Made by a program: the position numbers and the translations under genes. Below are positions 45,483 through 55,308 of a stretch of DNA of 64,000 bases, piece after piece (within the stretch, counting starts at the first letter, position 1; every line of letters begins with the position of its first letter). This stretch comes from Synechococcus sp. CBW1002 (GTDB lineage: Bacteria; Cyanobacteriota; Cyanobacteriia; PCC-6307; Cyanobiaceae). Under the pieces are notes generated by a model, which saw only the letters and a list, made by a program, of their open reading frames with translations, was not told where the DNA came from and did not search any database. The DNA lies in assembly GCF_015840915.1 (NCBI RefSeq), contig NZ_CP060398.1, positions 1,240,001 to 1,304,000 on the forward strand. The letters run 5' to 3'.

Positions 45483-46889
45483 ATGGTGAGCGCGCCTCCG
45501 ATTCCCAGCGATGCGGCCGATCCTGGCCCGCGCCGCCGAGCACGGGCCGCCGCAGAGGCGAGCTTCGAGGCGCTGCCCGATTCGGTGCCACCCCAGAACC
45601 TGGAGGCCGAGGAAGCCGTTCTCGGCGGCATTTTGCTCGATCCCGATGCGATCGGCCGGATCGCCGACGTGGTGCAGCCGGAGGCGTTCTACCTGGGTGC
45701 CCATCGCGAGATCTACCGCACCGCCCTGATGCTGCACAGCCAGGGCAAGCCCACCGACCTCACCGCCATGGCGGCCTGGCTGGCGGACACAGGCCACCTG
45801 GAGAAGGTGGGCGGCACCGGACGGCTGGTGGAGCTGGTGGAGCGCACCCTCTCCACCGCCTCGATCGACCAGGTGGCACGCCTGGTGATGGACAAGTACC
45901 TGCGCCGCCAGCTGATCAAGTCGGGAAATGAGGTGATCCGGCTCGGCTTCGAACAGAGCAAGCCGATGGAGCAGGTGCTCGATGAGGCTGAGCAGAAGAT
46001 CTTCGCGATCAGCCAGCAGAAACCCAGCGCCGGCCTCACCCCCACCGCCGAGATCCTCACCAGCACCTTCAACGAGATCGAGAGCCGCTCCCTGGGCACG
46101 GCCGTGGCCGGTATCCCGGTCAACTTCTACGACCTCGACGCCATGACCCAGGGGCTGCAGCGCAGTGACCTGATCATCGTGGCCGGCCGCCCCGCCATGG
46201 GCAAGACCGCCATCACCCTGAATCTGGCCAAGAACGTGGCCCAGCTCCACAACTTGCCGGTGTGCGTGTTCTCGCTGGAGATGAGCAAGGAGCAGCTCAC
46301 CTACCGGCTGCTGGCCATGGAGGTGGGCATCGAGAGCGGTCGTCTGCGCACCGGCCGCCTGCAGCAGGAGGAGTGGCCGCTCTTGGGGCAGGGCATCAAC
46401 ACCCTGGGCCAGATGCCGATCTTCATCGACGACAAGCCCAATGCCGGCGTGCTCGAGATGCGTTCCCTCTGCCGCCGTTTGATGGCCGAGAGCGGCAAGG
46501 AGCTGGGTCTTGTGGTGATCGACTACCTCCAGCTGATGGAGGGATCGGGTTCCGATAACCGCGTCCAGGAACTCTCCCGTATCACCCGCGGCCTCAAGCA
46601 GATGGCCCGCGAGCTCAACGTGCCGGTGGTGGCCCTCTCCCAGCTCAGCCGTGGGGTGGAGTCACGCACCAACAAGCGGCCGATGCTCAGCGACCTGCGG
46701 GAATCGGGCTCGATCGAGCAGGACGCCGACCTGGTGCTGATGATCTACCGCGACGAGTACTACAACCCCGATACGCCCGATCGTGGCATCACCGAAGTGA
46801 TTGTGACCAAGCACCGCAACGGGCCGGTGGGAACGGTGAAGCTGCTGTTCGAGCCGCAGTTCACCCGCTTCCGCAATCTGGCGGCCTGA
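45483..46889 (+). CDS. dnaB: Replicative DNA helicase DnaB
   Basis: This 468-aa hexameric helicase opens the replication fork. The N-terminal helical domain has PPQNLEAEEAVLGGILLD. The RecA-like domain has Walker A in GRPAMGKTAITLN (about residue 238) and later marks FSLEMSKEQLTYRLLA, VVIDYLQLMEG (Walker B), ALSQLSRGVESR and RESGSIEQDADLVL. There is no intein, although inteins are frequent in cyanobacterial dnaB. The start MVSAPPIPSD at 45483 was chosen over 45438. Downstream the chromosome changes to IS-rich accessory sequence. Confidence 0.96.
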   Translation: MVSAPPIPSDAADPGPRRRARAAAEASFEALPDSVPPQNLEAEEAVLGGILLDPDAIGRIADVVQPEAFYLGAHREIYRTALMLHSQGKPTDLTAMAAWLADTGHLEKVGGTGRLVELVERTLSTASIDQVARLVMDKYLRRQLIKSGNEVIRLGFEQSKPMEQVLDEAEQKIFAISQQKPSAGLTPTAEILTSTFNEIESRSLGTAVAGIPVNFYDLDAMTQGLQRSDLIIVAGRPAMGKTAITLNLAKNVAQLHNLPVCVFSLEMSKEQLTYRLLAMEVGIESGRLRTGRLQQEEWPLLGQGINTLGQMPIFIDDKPNAGVLEMRSLCRRLMAESGKELGLVVIDYLQLMEGSGSDNRVQELSRITRGLKQMARELNVPVVALSQLSRGVESRTNKRPMLSDLRESGSIEQDADLVLMIYRDEYYNPDTPDRGITEVIVTKHRNGPVGTVKLLFEPQFTRFRNLAA

Positions 46890-47227
46890 TTCAGTTGCAT
46901 GTGCTGGTGCGTCTGCTGGTGTGCCGCTGCGAATCAGGTCGCCAGATTCACCCTGGTCTGAGATGTTGACGCGCCTTGGAGCGAGGTCGTCATCGAGCCA
47001 TGTCGCGGCGCCTATCAGCAAAGATGTCCGCTCAGGGTACTGATCTGAGTACCTCAGAAAGCCTACTCCGGATGGAGGATCATGGGCTTCGAGATCGGAT
47101 GTTGATCGTCATCGCGCGTTGATCAGGAGCGCAGGCTTGAGCGGCCGGCCCCCGGTCGGAGGCTGAGGCCGGCCCGCCTCTTGCGGGCGGTCCAACCACA
47201 ACCCCCTGGGGCCTGGGTTTCTGATCT

Positions 47228-48286
47228 TCAAGCAGCGACAGTGTCCTGCGGTCTGGGATGGTTGACCCGCACGACTGTTGGCTGAGCCCAATCGCGAGGT
47301 GGCCTGGCCCAGCGGCGTGGATGTTGCGCACGCGCCTGCTCATAGGTCTGCTGACGGACTCTGCAGATCGCGTCAGCTTCTCCGTAGTGACGTTGATTGG
47401 GCGTCACATACTTGATGCCGCTGTGACGATGCTCAGCGTTGTACCAGTCAACAAAACCATCGACCCAGGCACGCACTGAGAGAAGATCCCGGAAACGACG
47501 CACTGGATAGCTCTGGTGATATTTCATGGTTCGGAACCATGACTCAACGTAGGCGTTGTCATTGCTCACCCGCGGCCGCGAGAATGACAGGGAGATGCCG
47601 AGCTCGGCCAGCTTGGCGGCCAAGGTGTAGGAGCGCATGGGTGCTCCGTTATCGGCGTGCAGGATCGTGGTCGACCCCGAGCTGATCCCTTCATCACGGC
47701 AGACACGATCAAAGAAGTGCTTGGCCAGTTCGCCGCATTCACGATCGTGCACCTCAACGCCAAGGATGCGCCGGCTCCACACATCCATCACCATATAAAG
47801 GTAGTAGAATTGACCCTTCACAGGCCCCGGCAACAGGGTGATATCCCAGGCCAGCACTTGATGGATGCCCGTTGCCTCCAGCACGGGTGGCTCTCTTGGC
47901 TCCCGCGGTGGGCGGCTCCTGCCGCGATGATTTAACAGGCCTTCCTGGCGCATGATGCGGTAAATCGTTGACTCCGATCCCACGTAGACTCCCTCCTCGG
48001 CAAGGATCGCCACGATCTGACCAGGCGTGAGATCGGCAAAGCGTGGATCGTTGACAGTGGACAACACCTGTTGGCGCTCCTCCTCGCTGAAACGATGCAT
48101 GACATGCCTGGACGCTCCCTTGCGTTGATCGCAGCTGAATCCCTGGGTCCGAATCATCAAGCCCCATCGCCTCAGCGTGCGTGTCGCCAGGCCGAAAAGA
48201 TCAGCAATGGCCTTGGCCGAAAGGCCACGACTGATGCCTTCCTGTAGAAGCGCGACGATCGCACCGCGATCGCCAGACGGAATCAA
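47228..48286 (-). CDS. IS3-like element OrfB, DDE transposase, copy C
   Basis: This 352-aa rve-type transposase has Asp in AWDITLLPG, Asp in LHADNGAPM and Glu in DNAYVESWF, so the triad is complete. The N-terminal HTH is ADLFGLATRTLRRWG. The start is TTG at 48286, overlapping the orfA stop as TTGA. The related elements have CTGA or TTGA at the same point. It differs from copies A and B throughout, which marks an older or separately acquired insertion. Confidence 0.87.
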   Translation of the reverse strand: MIPSGDRGAIVALLQEGISRGLSAKAIADLFGLATRTLRRWGLMIRTQGFSCDQRKGASRHVMHRFSEEERQQVLSTVNDPRFADLTPGQIVAILAEEGVYVGSESTIYRIMRQEGLLNHRGRSRPPREPREPPVLEATGIHQVLAWDITLLPGPVKGQFYYLYMVMDVWSRRILGVEVHDRECGELAKHFFDRVCRDEGISSGSTTILHADNGAPMRSYTLAAKLAELGISLSFSRPRVSNDNAYVESWFRTMKYHQSYPVRRFRDLLSVRAWVDGFVDWYNAEHRHSGIKYVTPNQRHYGEADAICRVRQQTYEQARAQHPRRWARPPRDWAQPTVVRVNHPRPQDTVAA

Positions 48287-48792
48287 GGATCCTCGTCCGG
48301 TTGAAAGATCTGGTTGAACTTTTTTGAGAGCATCAACAACGTCGCCGCTTCTGTCAGTGCTTTTTCTTTCTTCTGCAATTCACGCTCCAGCTGGCGATTC
48401 CGCCGGACCAGTTCCTGATTCTTGCGTTGCAGTTCCCGCTGATCAGCCATGCTCGGCGCGCTGGGGCCATTGGCATCCTCGGCGGCCTGGCGCCAACGGG
48501 CAACCTGCTTGGGGTACAGCCCCCGCTCCCTGCAGAACGACCCGAGCTCGCTTCCGTTCAGTCCTGCGGCCTGGATCACGGCTGCCAGCTTGTCGGCAGC
48601 GCTCCACTGCTCCGGCGGCCGGTTCGTGGCAGGCACCAGCTGGCCCTGCTTCTGCCACTGGCTCCGCCAGTTGTAGATGGTCTGCGCCGTGATCCCGGTG
48701 TCGCGGGCGATCTCAGCCACGCTCTCAAGGTTCGGAGGGCTCATCCGCAGGCGGACGGCTTCCCGCAGAGCGGCGTCATAGGGCGGTTGCAT
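48283..48792 (-). CDS. IS3-like element OrfA, copy C
   Basis: The 169-aa protein has an HTH (SVAEIARDTGITAQTIYNWRSQW), the block LGSFCRERGLYPKQVARWRQ and a C-terminal charged coiled coil (ELQRKNQELVRRNRQLERELQKKEK). It is the upstream partner of the transposase at 47228-48286. Confidence 0.86.
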   Translation of the reverse strand: MQPPYDAALREAVRLRMSPPNLESVAEIARDTGITAQTIYNWRSQWQKQGQLVPATNRPPEQWSAADKLAAVIQAAGLNGSELGSFCRERGLYPKQVARWRQAAEDANGPSAPSMADQRELQRKNQELVRRNRQLERELQKKEKALTEAATLLMLSKKFNQIFQPDEDP

Positions 48793-49797
48793 AGTCGTCG
48801 GTTGGGCCCCCAGGTGGACGGGTCAAACCGAGCGGACTTCTTTGCTGACACTGGGGGTCGCGGGGCAATCAAGCGGCCCTGAAAAGGCCGGATTCGACTC
48901 GTCAAGATTTTCCCGAATTCTATGTAATGATTCTGGTCACCTGCGTCACAGGAGCTGTAGTCAAGGCTTGAGCTGAATCTGAGAGGCTGGGAGCGGCGCT
49001 TGCCGGAAAGCCAACAGCCCACAGACAAGGAGTATTCGGATTGACTGGTATCGTGGTAAGCTGCCAAAGAGTAAATTATATGAAAGCAAAGGGGTGCCAA
49101 GAGACAGATCAGAGATTGAAGACTGTTTTGAATTTATCAAGACAAAACAGGACCAAGGGTATGACCTGATTTTCTTCCCGAATCCAGGAAACTCTGGAGA
49201 CGCAGTCATTGCATGCGCAACAATACAGCAACTTGAGAAGCGCAGGATTCGATGCACGCTTGCAAGGAGCGGTATGCAGCATAAGCCGAGTAATTACTAT
49301 ATTTATAGTGGCGGCGGTAATCTCGTTCCTTTCTATGCCGATGCCGCCAAGGTGCTGGCAAGCTTGTCAAGGCAAAAGGCGGGTTTGTGTGTGCTCCCTC
49401 ATAGCTGCTTTGGTGTCGACAGCGTCCTTCAGCTCTATGAAGGGGATCTTACGATATTTGCCAGAGAGGCCACGACTCAACACTATTTACGGAGCCTAGA
49501 TGCTCGGAATCTTACGATCAAGATAGACCATGATATTGGTTTATCCTTGGACATGGAAGACCCTCGTCTTGCAATGCCGAGAACTTTTAACGCCTTGTAT
49601 GGCAATGCAGGCAGAGGGCAGTCACTTTGTATTCTGCGAAATGATTGCGAATTCGTAGCCAATCCCTTGCTTGCAGGCAAAAATAGCATAGACATATCAA
49701 ACCTTTGGCCTAAGGGATGAGGTGGTCTGGCTTTTCTGGACAGGCCCCATCGTTAACCTCTGAGGCGGGGTACCGCCCCTGAAAGGGGCTCCCACCG

Positions 49798-50085
49798 ATG
49801 AGCAAGCGCCGCACCCACAGCCCCGAGTTCAAGGCCAGGGTCGCCATGGAGGCGATCAGTGGCCGCAAGACGATCCAGGAGATCGCCGCCGACCACGCCA
49901 TCCACCCGATCCAGGTGAGCCAGTGGAAGCGGCAGCTCCTGGACGGTGCCAGCGAGCTCTTCACCCGAGGCAAGAAGACCAAGGACAAGGAGGAGGGGCA
50001 GGCCAAGGAGGCGGAGCTGTTCCAGCAGATCGGACGGCTGCAGATGGAGCTGGAGTGGCTCAAAAAAAAGTCTCAACTGCTCTGA
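49798..50085 (+). CDS. IS3-family OrfA, 95 aa, copy A
   Basis: OrfA is a short HTH protein of the IS3 family (Tnp-8/HTH-21 type) starting MSKRRTHSPEFKARVAMEAISGRKTIQEIAADHAIHP in outline, with the recognition region IQVSQWKRQLL. A C-terminal Lys/Glu/Gln-rich leucine-zipper-like helix ends LEWLKKKSQLL. An A8 tract (50062-50069) lies at the end of the gene, where IS3 elements normally shift frame into orfB. It is identical in sequence to the copy at 51946-52233. Confidence 0.9.
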   Translation: MSKRRTHSPEFKARVAMEAISGRKTIQEIAADHAIHPIQVSQWKRQLLDGASELFTRGKKTKDKEEGQAKEAELFQQIGRLQMELEWLKKKSQLL

Positions 50086-51062
50086 TGCCCGTGAACTGCG
50101 CAAGCTGGTCGATCACGACCACCCCGAGCTCAGCATCAGCAGGCAGTGTGCGCTGCTGGGGCTGCCTCGATCCACGCTGTACTACCGGCCGACACCGGTC
50201 CGTGTATCGACGCTGCGGATCATGGCCAGGATCGATGCTCTCTACCTGGGGTCTCCTGAAAAATCCAGATCCATTGCGCCGCAGCTGGTCTCAAGCATGA
50301 GAAACCGCTAAAGTAGCCGTGAATCAGGCAATCCGTGATTGCCTTTACTCCTGATCGCTCAATATGTACCGGAGGCACAATAACGGTCAGATCTCAATCA
50401 AGGAGTTCCACCTGCCATTTGGCGGCACACTTGATCCCGAGAATCGCTGGGTTCAACTGGAGGGGCTGATCCCATGGGATGAGCTGGAAGAAACCTATGC
50501 CCCTCAATTCAGCGCCACAATTGGCGCTCCAGCCAAATCAGTGAGAATGGCCTTTGGTGCTCTCTACATCAAACAGAAGTTAGGGCTTACCGACGAAGAG
50601 ACAGTCCATCAGATCAGAGAGAACGCCTATATTCAGTTCTTTCTCGGCTTTGCGGGCTACACAGCTAAGGCACCGTTTGATGCCTCGATGATGGTGCACT
50701 TTCGCAAGCGTTTTTCTGACGAGGATCTGCGCCGTATCAACGAGCTGGTGGTGCAGCGCGGCAAAGAGATCCTTCTGGAAGCACTTGCTCAGGCAGCAGA
50801 CGATGACGACCATGATGATCGTGATTCCAGTGGAGGAGGCGCTCAGCTAGAACTTGATGCGTTGATCAAGCCTGCTGACTGGCCAGAAGGAAAGAATTGG
50901 GGCACTCTCACGATTGATGCCAGTTGCACTCCAGCCGACATCACCTATCCCAGAGACCTCAAGCTCCTCAACGAGGCTCGCACAACGACCGAGCGAGTCA
51001 TTGATGATCTGTGCAGTCAGTCATCGGGATTCAGGAGACATCGACCTTGAGGTGGGTGCCTT

Positions 51063-51970
51063 TTATTGGACAGTTCCGGCCCCTGACATCGTTAACCCAG
51101 GACGGGTGGAACATGGTTCGGCCTCAGTGTAGACCGCGTGGGGAGTTTTGCCTCCAAGGGAACTGTGAGGTCTTACATGGCAATACCGCCACAGGAAGCG
51201 GGCCAGGCTGATTTCAGCGTCCCAGCCATCGCTGTATGCCCGTAGGTAGACCTCCTCGTACTTGACAGTCCTCCACAGCCGTTCAACAAGGATGTTGTCG
51301 TAGCACCGCTTTCTGCCGGACCAGCTGATCTGGATCCGCTCCCCTTTGAGTCTGGCCACAAAGTCAGCGGACGTGAACTGACAGCCTTGATCGGAGTGGA
51401 AGATCTCTGGCCTACGGCCGCCTCCCAAGGCCATCTCCAGGGCCTCCAGACAGAACTTCGTGTCAAGGCTGTTGGAGAGCCTCCAGCTGAGCACATGCCT
51501 GGAATGGAGATCCATGATCGCCACCAGATAGAGAAACCCTTTCTGCAGAGGGATGTAGGTGATGTCGGTCGCCCAGACCTGATCCACCGACGTGACCTGC
51601 GTGAGGTCCACCAGGCAGGGGAACCGCACGGACGGATCACCTGGAACCGTCGTCCGGGGCTTCTGGTAGATCGCCCGTAATCCCATGCGCCGCATGAGGT
51701 TTCGCACTCGATCTCGGCTGATCGGGATACCATCTTGGGCCAGATAGTCCACCATCCGGCGGCTGCCGCTGCAGGGATCCTCCAGGTAGAGAGCATCGAT
51801 CCTGGCCATGATCCGCAGCGTCGATACACGGACCGGTGTCGGCCGGTAGTACAGCGTGGATCGAGGCAGCCCCAGCAGCGCACACTGCCTGCTGATGCTG
51901 AGCTCGGGGTGGTCGTGATCGACCAGCTTGCGCAGTTCACGGGCATCAGAGCAGTTGAGACTTTTTTTTG
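51063..51970 (-). CDS. IS3-family OrfB, DDE transposase, copy B (frameshift-dependent)
   Basis: The catalytic protein of the element has a conserved region running from SLNCSDARELRKLVDHDH, through the HTH-21 part (LSISRQCALLGLPRSTLYYRP), to the rve core. The triad is Asp in WATDITYIPL, Asp in HSDQGCQFTS and Glu in NILVERLWR. It ends in LTMSGAGTVQ close to the element border. It has no credible start codon of its own. Its frame is +1 relative to orfA, and the two overlap at an A8 tract (51962-51969 on the plus strand as T8). Expression as an OrfAB fusion would need +1 or -2 slippage there. Confidence 0.85.
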
Positions 51971-52233
51971 AGCCACTCCAGCTCCATCTGCAGCCGTCCG
52001 ATCTGCTGGAACAGCTCCGCCTCCTTGGCCTGCCCCTCCTCCTTGTCCTTGGTCTTCTTGCCTCGGGTGAAGAGCTCGCTGGCACCGTCCAGGAGCTGCC
52101 GCTTCCACTGGCTCACCTGGATCGGGTGGATGGCGTGGTCGGCGGCGATCTCCTGGATCGTCTTGCGGCCACTGATCGCCTCCATGGCGACCCTGGCCTT
52201 GAACTCGGGGCTGTGGGTGCGGCGCTTGCTCAT
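51946..52233 (-). CDS. IS3-family OrfA, 95 aa, copy B
   Basis: The sequence and features are the same as the OrfA at 49798-50085: HTH at the N-terminus, then a zipper-like helix ending KKKSQLL. It is the upstream partner of the transposase at 51063-51970. Confidence 0.9.
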   Translation of the reverse strand: MSKRRTHSPEFKARVAMEAISGRKTIQEIAADHAIHPIQVSQWKRQLLDGASELFTRGKKTKDKEEGQAKEAELFQQIGRLQMELEWLKKKSQLL

Positions 52234-54249
52234 CGGTGGGAGCCCCTTTCAGGGGCGGTACCCCGCCTCAGAGGTTAACGATGGGGCCTGTCCAGAAAAG
52301 CCAGACCACCTCACCTCGCTACGACCGTGGCCTTGCTCGTGCTCATTTCCTGAGAGTGGCGAAGCAAAAACGACCACGTCGCCGCAAAGTGAAGGCTGCC
52401 ATTAAACATCAGCTTGGCTATGTGCGGCAGAATCTCAAGGCCATTGATGCTCTGATCGGCTGCGGGGCAAGGCTTTCCGAGCTTAAGAGGCATTGGTGGC
52501 AGAAGTTGTTGGCCTGCAGCGAGTTGGAGCGGCAACAGGGCCTTCTGCTCGCCTCTCAGACCAACAGCATTCCAGACCGCCTGGTGAATCTTGTGCAGAC
52601 CCATATCCGCCCAATGGTGCGAGGCAAAGCACGTGCTGCGGTGGAGTTTGGAGCCAAAATCAGTGTTTCGGTTCAAAACGGCTTTCCGTTCTTGCACCGC
52701 ATAAGCTGGAACCCCTACAACGAAGGAGAAGACCTTATCGCTCAGGCGGAAAAATACAAGCTGGATACAGGATCTTACCCAGAGCGAATCTGCGCCGACC
52801 GGATTTATATCACGGCCAAGAATAGGCATTTCTGCACGAGGAACGGTATTCGCCTCTCCGGCAAGCGATTGGGTCGCCCGCCCAAGGATCCTGATGTCAC
52901 CACTGCACACAAGCACCAGCTCCGATCTGATCAAGCTCGACGCAATGAAGTGGAAGGCGTCTTTGGCTCTGGAAAGCGCAAGTATTCCCTGGATCTGATC
53001 ATGGCTCGTCTACCAGCTGGTGCCGAATCCTCCATCTCGATGGCCTTTGTCGTGATGTGCGCGGAAAAGGTCTTGAGGCTGCTGCGCCTCTTTTTTGTCC
53101 TTCTTTTTGGGTGGATCTACAGCTTTTTTATGGCCTGGTCAGCGATCAGAGCGCCTGAGGGCATCTGCAAGCCATGCTTTTGAGATCTGGCTGACTTGAT
53201 GTCACCGCGCTTGCCAGCCTGATTAACGCGAAGCAAACGGACGAATCCGGCGCCGATGGGCCGAGAATCTTTTTCAGGAGTCCCTACCTGGAGGATCCCT
53301 GCAGCGGCAGCCGCCGGATGGTGGACTATCTGGCCCAAGATGGTATCCCGATCAGCCGAGATCGAGTGCGAAACCTCATGCGGCGCATGGGATTACGGGC
53401 GATCTACCAGAAGCCCCGGACGACGGTTCCAGGTGATCCGTCCGTGCGGTTCCCCTGCCTGGTGGACCTCACGCAGGTCACGTCGGTGGATCAGGTCTGG
53501 GCGACCGACATCACCTACATCCCTCTGCAGAAAGGGTTCCTCTATCTGGTGGCGATCATGGATCTCCATTCCAGGCATGTGCTCAGCTGGAGGCTCTCCA
53601 ACAGCCTTGACACGAAGTTCTGTCTGGAGGCCCTGGAGATGGCCTTGGGAGGCGGCCGTAGGCCAGAGATCTTCCACTCCGATCAAGGCTGTCAGTTCAC
53701 GTCCGCTGACTTTGTGGCCAGACTCAAAGGGGAGCGGATCCAGATCAGCTGGTCCGGCAGAAAGCGGTGCTACGACAACATCCTTGTTGAACGGCTGTGG
53801 AGGACTGTCAAGTACGAGGAGGTCTACCTACGGGCATACAGCGATGGCTGGGACGCTGAAATCAGCCTGGCCCGCTTCCTGTGGCGGTATTGCCATGTAA
53901 GACCTCACAGTTCCCTTGGAGGCAAAACTCCCCACGCGGTCTACACTGAGGCCGAACCATGTTCCACCCGTCCTGGGTTAACGATGTCAGGGGCCGGAAC
54001 TGTCCAATAAAAGGCACCCACCTCAGGACGGGACCTATCAGGGAAGTTGTCCGCTCGGGGTGCTGAGCTGAGCACCGAACTTGAGTGTACTGCGGGTTGA
54101 GGTTCAGGGTCGCCGTGGCCGGGGTGTCGTTGTCATCGATGGCTGTCTTTGGTCGGGGTTGGGGCGTCCGGCCCCTGTTCGCGGCTGTGTCCGATGGCGC
54201 CCACCGAGGGGCGCCATCGGACAGCCACGGGGGCCTGGATTGTTGAGGG

Positions 54250-55308
54250 TCAAGTAGCGATAGGTTGCTGCGGACGGGGATGGTTGATGCTCACAACCTG
54301 TGGCTGGCTCCAGTCACGGATGTGACGACTCCAGCGCTGCGGATTCTTCTGCCGAGCTTCTTCGTAGGTCTTCTGCCGGATGGCACAGATCCCATCGGCC
54401 TGGCCGTAGTGCCGCTGATTGGGCGTCACGTACTTGATGCCGCTGTGCCGGTGCTCAGCGTTGTACCACTCGACAAAGCCATCCACCCAGGCTTTTACCG
54501 AGAGCAGTTCCCGGAAGCGCCGTAGCGGATAACTCTGGTGGTACTTCATGGTACGGAACCATGATTCAGCGTAGGCGTTGTCGTTGCTGACGCGCGGCCT
54601 GGAGAACGAGAGCGAAACACCCAGCTCCGCCATCTTGGCCGCCAAGGCGAATGAGCGCATGGGGGCGCCATTGTCCGAGTGCAGGACCGCAGCAGTCTCC
54701 TTGTTGATTCCTTCATCGCGGCAGACGCGATCAAAGAATGCGCTGGCGAGCACGCTGCATTCGCGCTCATGCACTTCCACTCCAAGGATGCGGCGGCTCC
54801 ACACATCCATCACCATGTAGAGGTAGTAGAATTGACCCTTGACATGGCCGGGCAACAGGGTGATATCCCAGGCCAGCACTTGGTAAACTCCTGTTGCCTC
54901 CAGCACCGGGACTGGTCTTGGCTCGCGGGGAGAGCGGGCCCTGCCACGATGATTCAGCAGGCCTTCCTGCCGCATGATGCGATAGATCGTCGACTCTGAA
55001 CCCACATACATTCTCTCCTCAGCAAGAATGGCCACGATCTGAGCAGGCGCAAGATCGGCAAAGCGCGGATCATTGACGGAGTCAATCACCCGCTGCCGCT
55101 CTTTTGCCGTGAATCTGTGAGCCACTTCACGTGGGGCACCCTTGCGGCGGTCCACACTGAATCCCTGGCCGCTGATATCAAGCCCCCAGCGCCGCAGAGT
55201 GCGTGAACAGATGCCGATCAGATCAGCAACAGCCTTGATGGAAGCTCCTGCATTGAGGCCTTCATGGAGAAAGTCCATGGCTTTATTTCTCTGCTCTGAC
55301 GGAATCAG
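54250..55308 (-). CDS. IS3-like element OrfB, DDE transposase, copy B
   Basis: It is almost identical to the protein at 4225-5283 (a visible change is VDRRKG for VDHRKG). The triad residues lie in AWDITLLPG, LHSDNGAPM and DNAYAESWF. The start is CTG at 55308, overlapping the orfA stop as CTGA. It is full length and probably functional. Confidence 0.88.
   Translation of the reverse strand: MIPSEQRNKAMDFLHEGLNAGASIKAVADLIGICSRTLRRWGLDISGQGFSVDRRKGAPREVAHRFTAKERQRVIDSVNDPRFADLAPAQIVAILAEERMYVGSESTIYRIMRQEGLLNHRGRARSPREPRPVPVLEATGVYQVLAWDITLLPGHVKGQFYYLYMVMDVWSRRILGVEVHERECSVLASAFFDRVCRDEGINKETAAVLHSDNGAPMRSFALAAKMAELGVSLSFSRPRVSNDNAYAESWFRTMKYHQSYPLRRFRELLSVKAWVDGFVEWYNAEHRHSGIKYVTPNQRHYGQADGICAIRQKTYEEARQKNPQRWSRHIRDWSQPQVVSINHPRPQQPIAT

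Larger units (their letters stand above)
47011..48855 (-). mobile_element. IS3-like insertion sequence, diverged copy C (about 1845 bp)
   Basis: It has the same two-gene plan and length as the elements at 3656-5500 and 54033-55877 but is clearly diverged. The ends are CCTATCAGCAAAG on the left and, inward from the right, CCCAGTGTCAGC, both followed by a GTCCGCTC block. No adjacent target duplication is certain. It separates dnaB from the glycan genes. Both genes look intact. Confidence 0.8.
51048..52313 (-). mobile_element. IS3-family element, copy B (1266 bp, uninterrupted, innermost)
   Basis: It is flanked by the 3-bp duplication CCT (51045-51047 and 52314-52316). The ends are the TGAGGTGG inverted repeats shared with copy A. 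It is inserted in the IS5-like transposase gene in opposite orientation to copy A, and is the youngest member of the nest. Confidence 0.93.
50364..53183 (+). pseudogene. IS5-like transposase gene of copy 2, split by an IS3 element
   Basis: The parts 50364-51047 and 52317-53183 join to 1551 nt, exactly the 516-aa transposase seen intact at 1716-3266, with only a few differences (for example TAK for TSK and a final Cys for Gly). The joint reads RHRPRYDRGLARAH. The gene is dead by insertion but otherwise undamaged. Confidence 0.9.
50249..53284 (+). mobile_element. IS5-like insertion sequence, copy 2, itself interrupted by an IS3 copy
   Basis: It is flanked by TACCTG at 50243-50248 and 53285-53290. 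The ends are GGGTCTCCTGAAAAA and, inward from the right, GGGACTCCTGAAAAA. After removal of the inner IS3 element (51048-52313) and one CCT the length is 1767 bp, equal to copy 1 at 1615-3381. It lies in the opposite orientation to copy 1. Confidence 0.92.
50042..54010 (+). pseudogene. IS3-family orfB of copy A, split by the IS5-like element
   Basis: The 5' fragment (about 50042-50248) encodes DARELRKLVDHDHPELSISRQ and LLGLPRSTLYYRP. The 3' fragment (53291-54010) continues with EDPCSGSRRMVDYLAQDG, through WATDITYIPL, HSDQGCQFTS and DNILVERLWRTVKYEEVY (the D, D, E triad), to the end. The break is at the TACCTG target. The reconstructed frame matches the intact orfB at 51063. It has no start codon of its own and depends on frameshifting from orfA. 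Confidence 0.88.
49718..54025 (+). mobile_element. IS3-family element, copy A (1266 bp backbone) containing an IS5-like element
   Basis: The left end is TGAGGTGGTCTGGCTTTT and the right end, read inward, is TGAGGTGGGTGCCTTTTATT. The 3-bp duplication is GGA at 49715-49717 and 54026-54028. Removing the nested 3036-bp element and one TACCTG leaves 1266 bp, exactly the length of the uninterrupted copy at 51048-52313. The interruption falls in orfB. Confidence 0.92.

Noticed and set aside
47002-48863. GTCGCGG on both sides of IS copy C as its target duplication
   Set aside because: The repeats are two bases and one base away from the element ends, while related elements here make 3-bp duplications directly at the ends.
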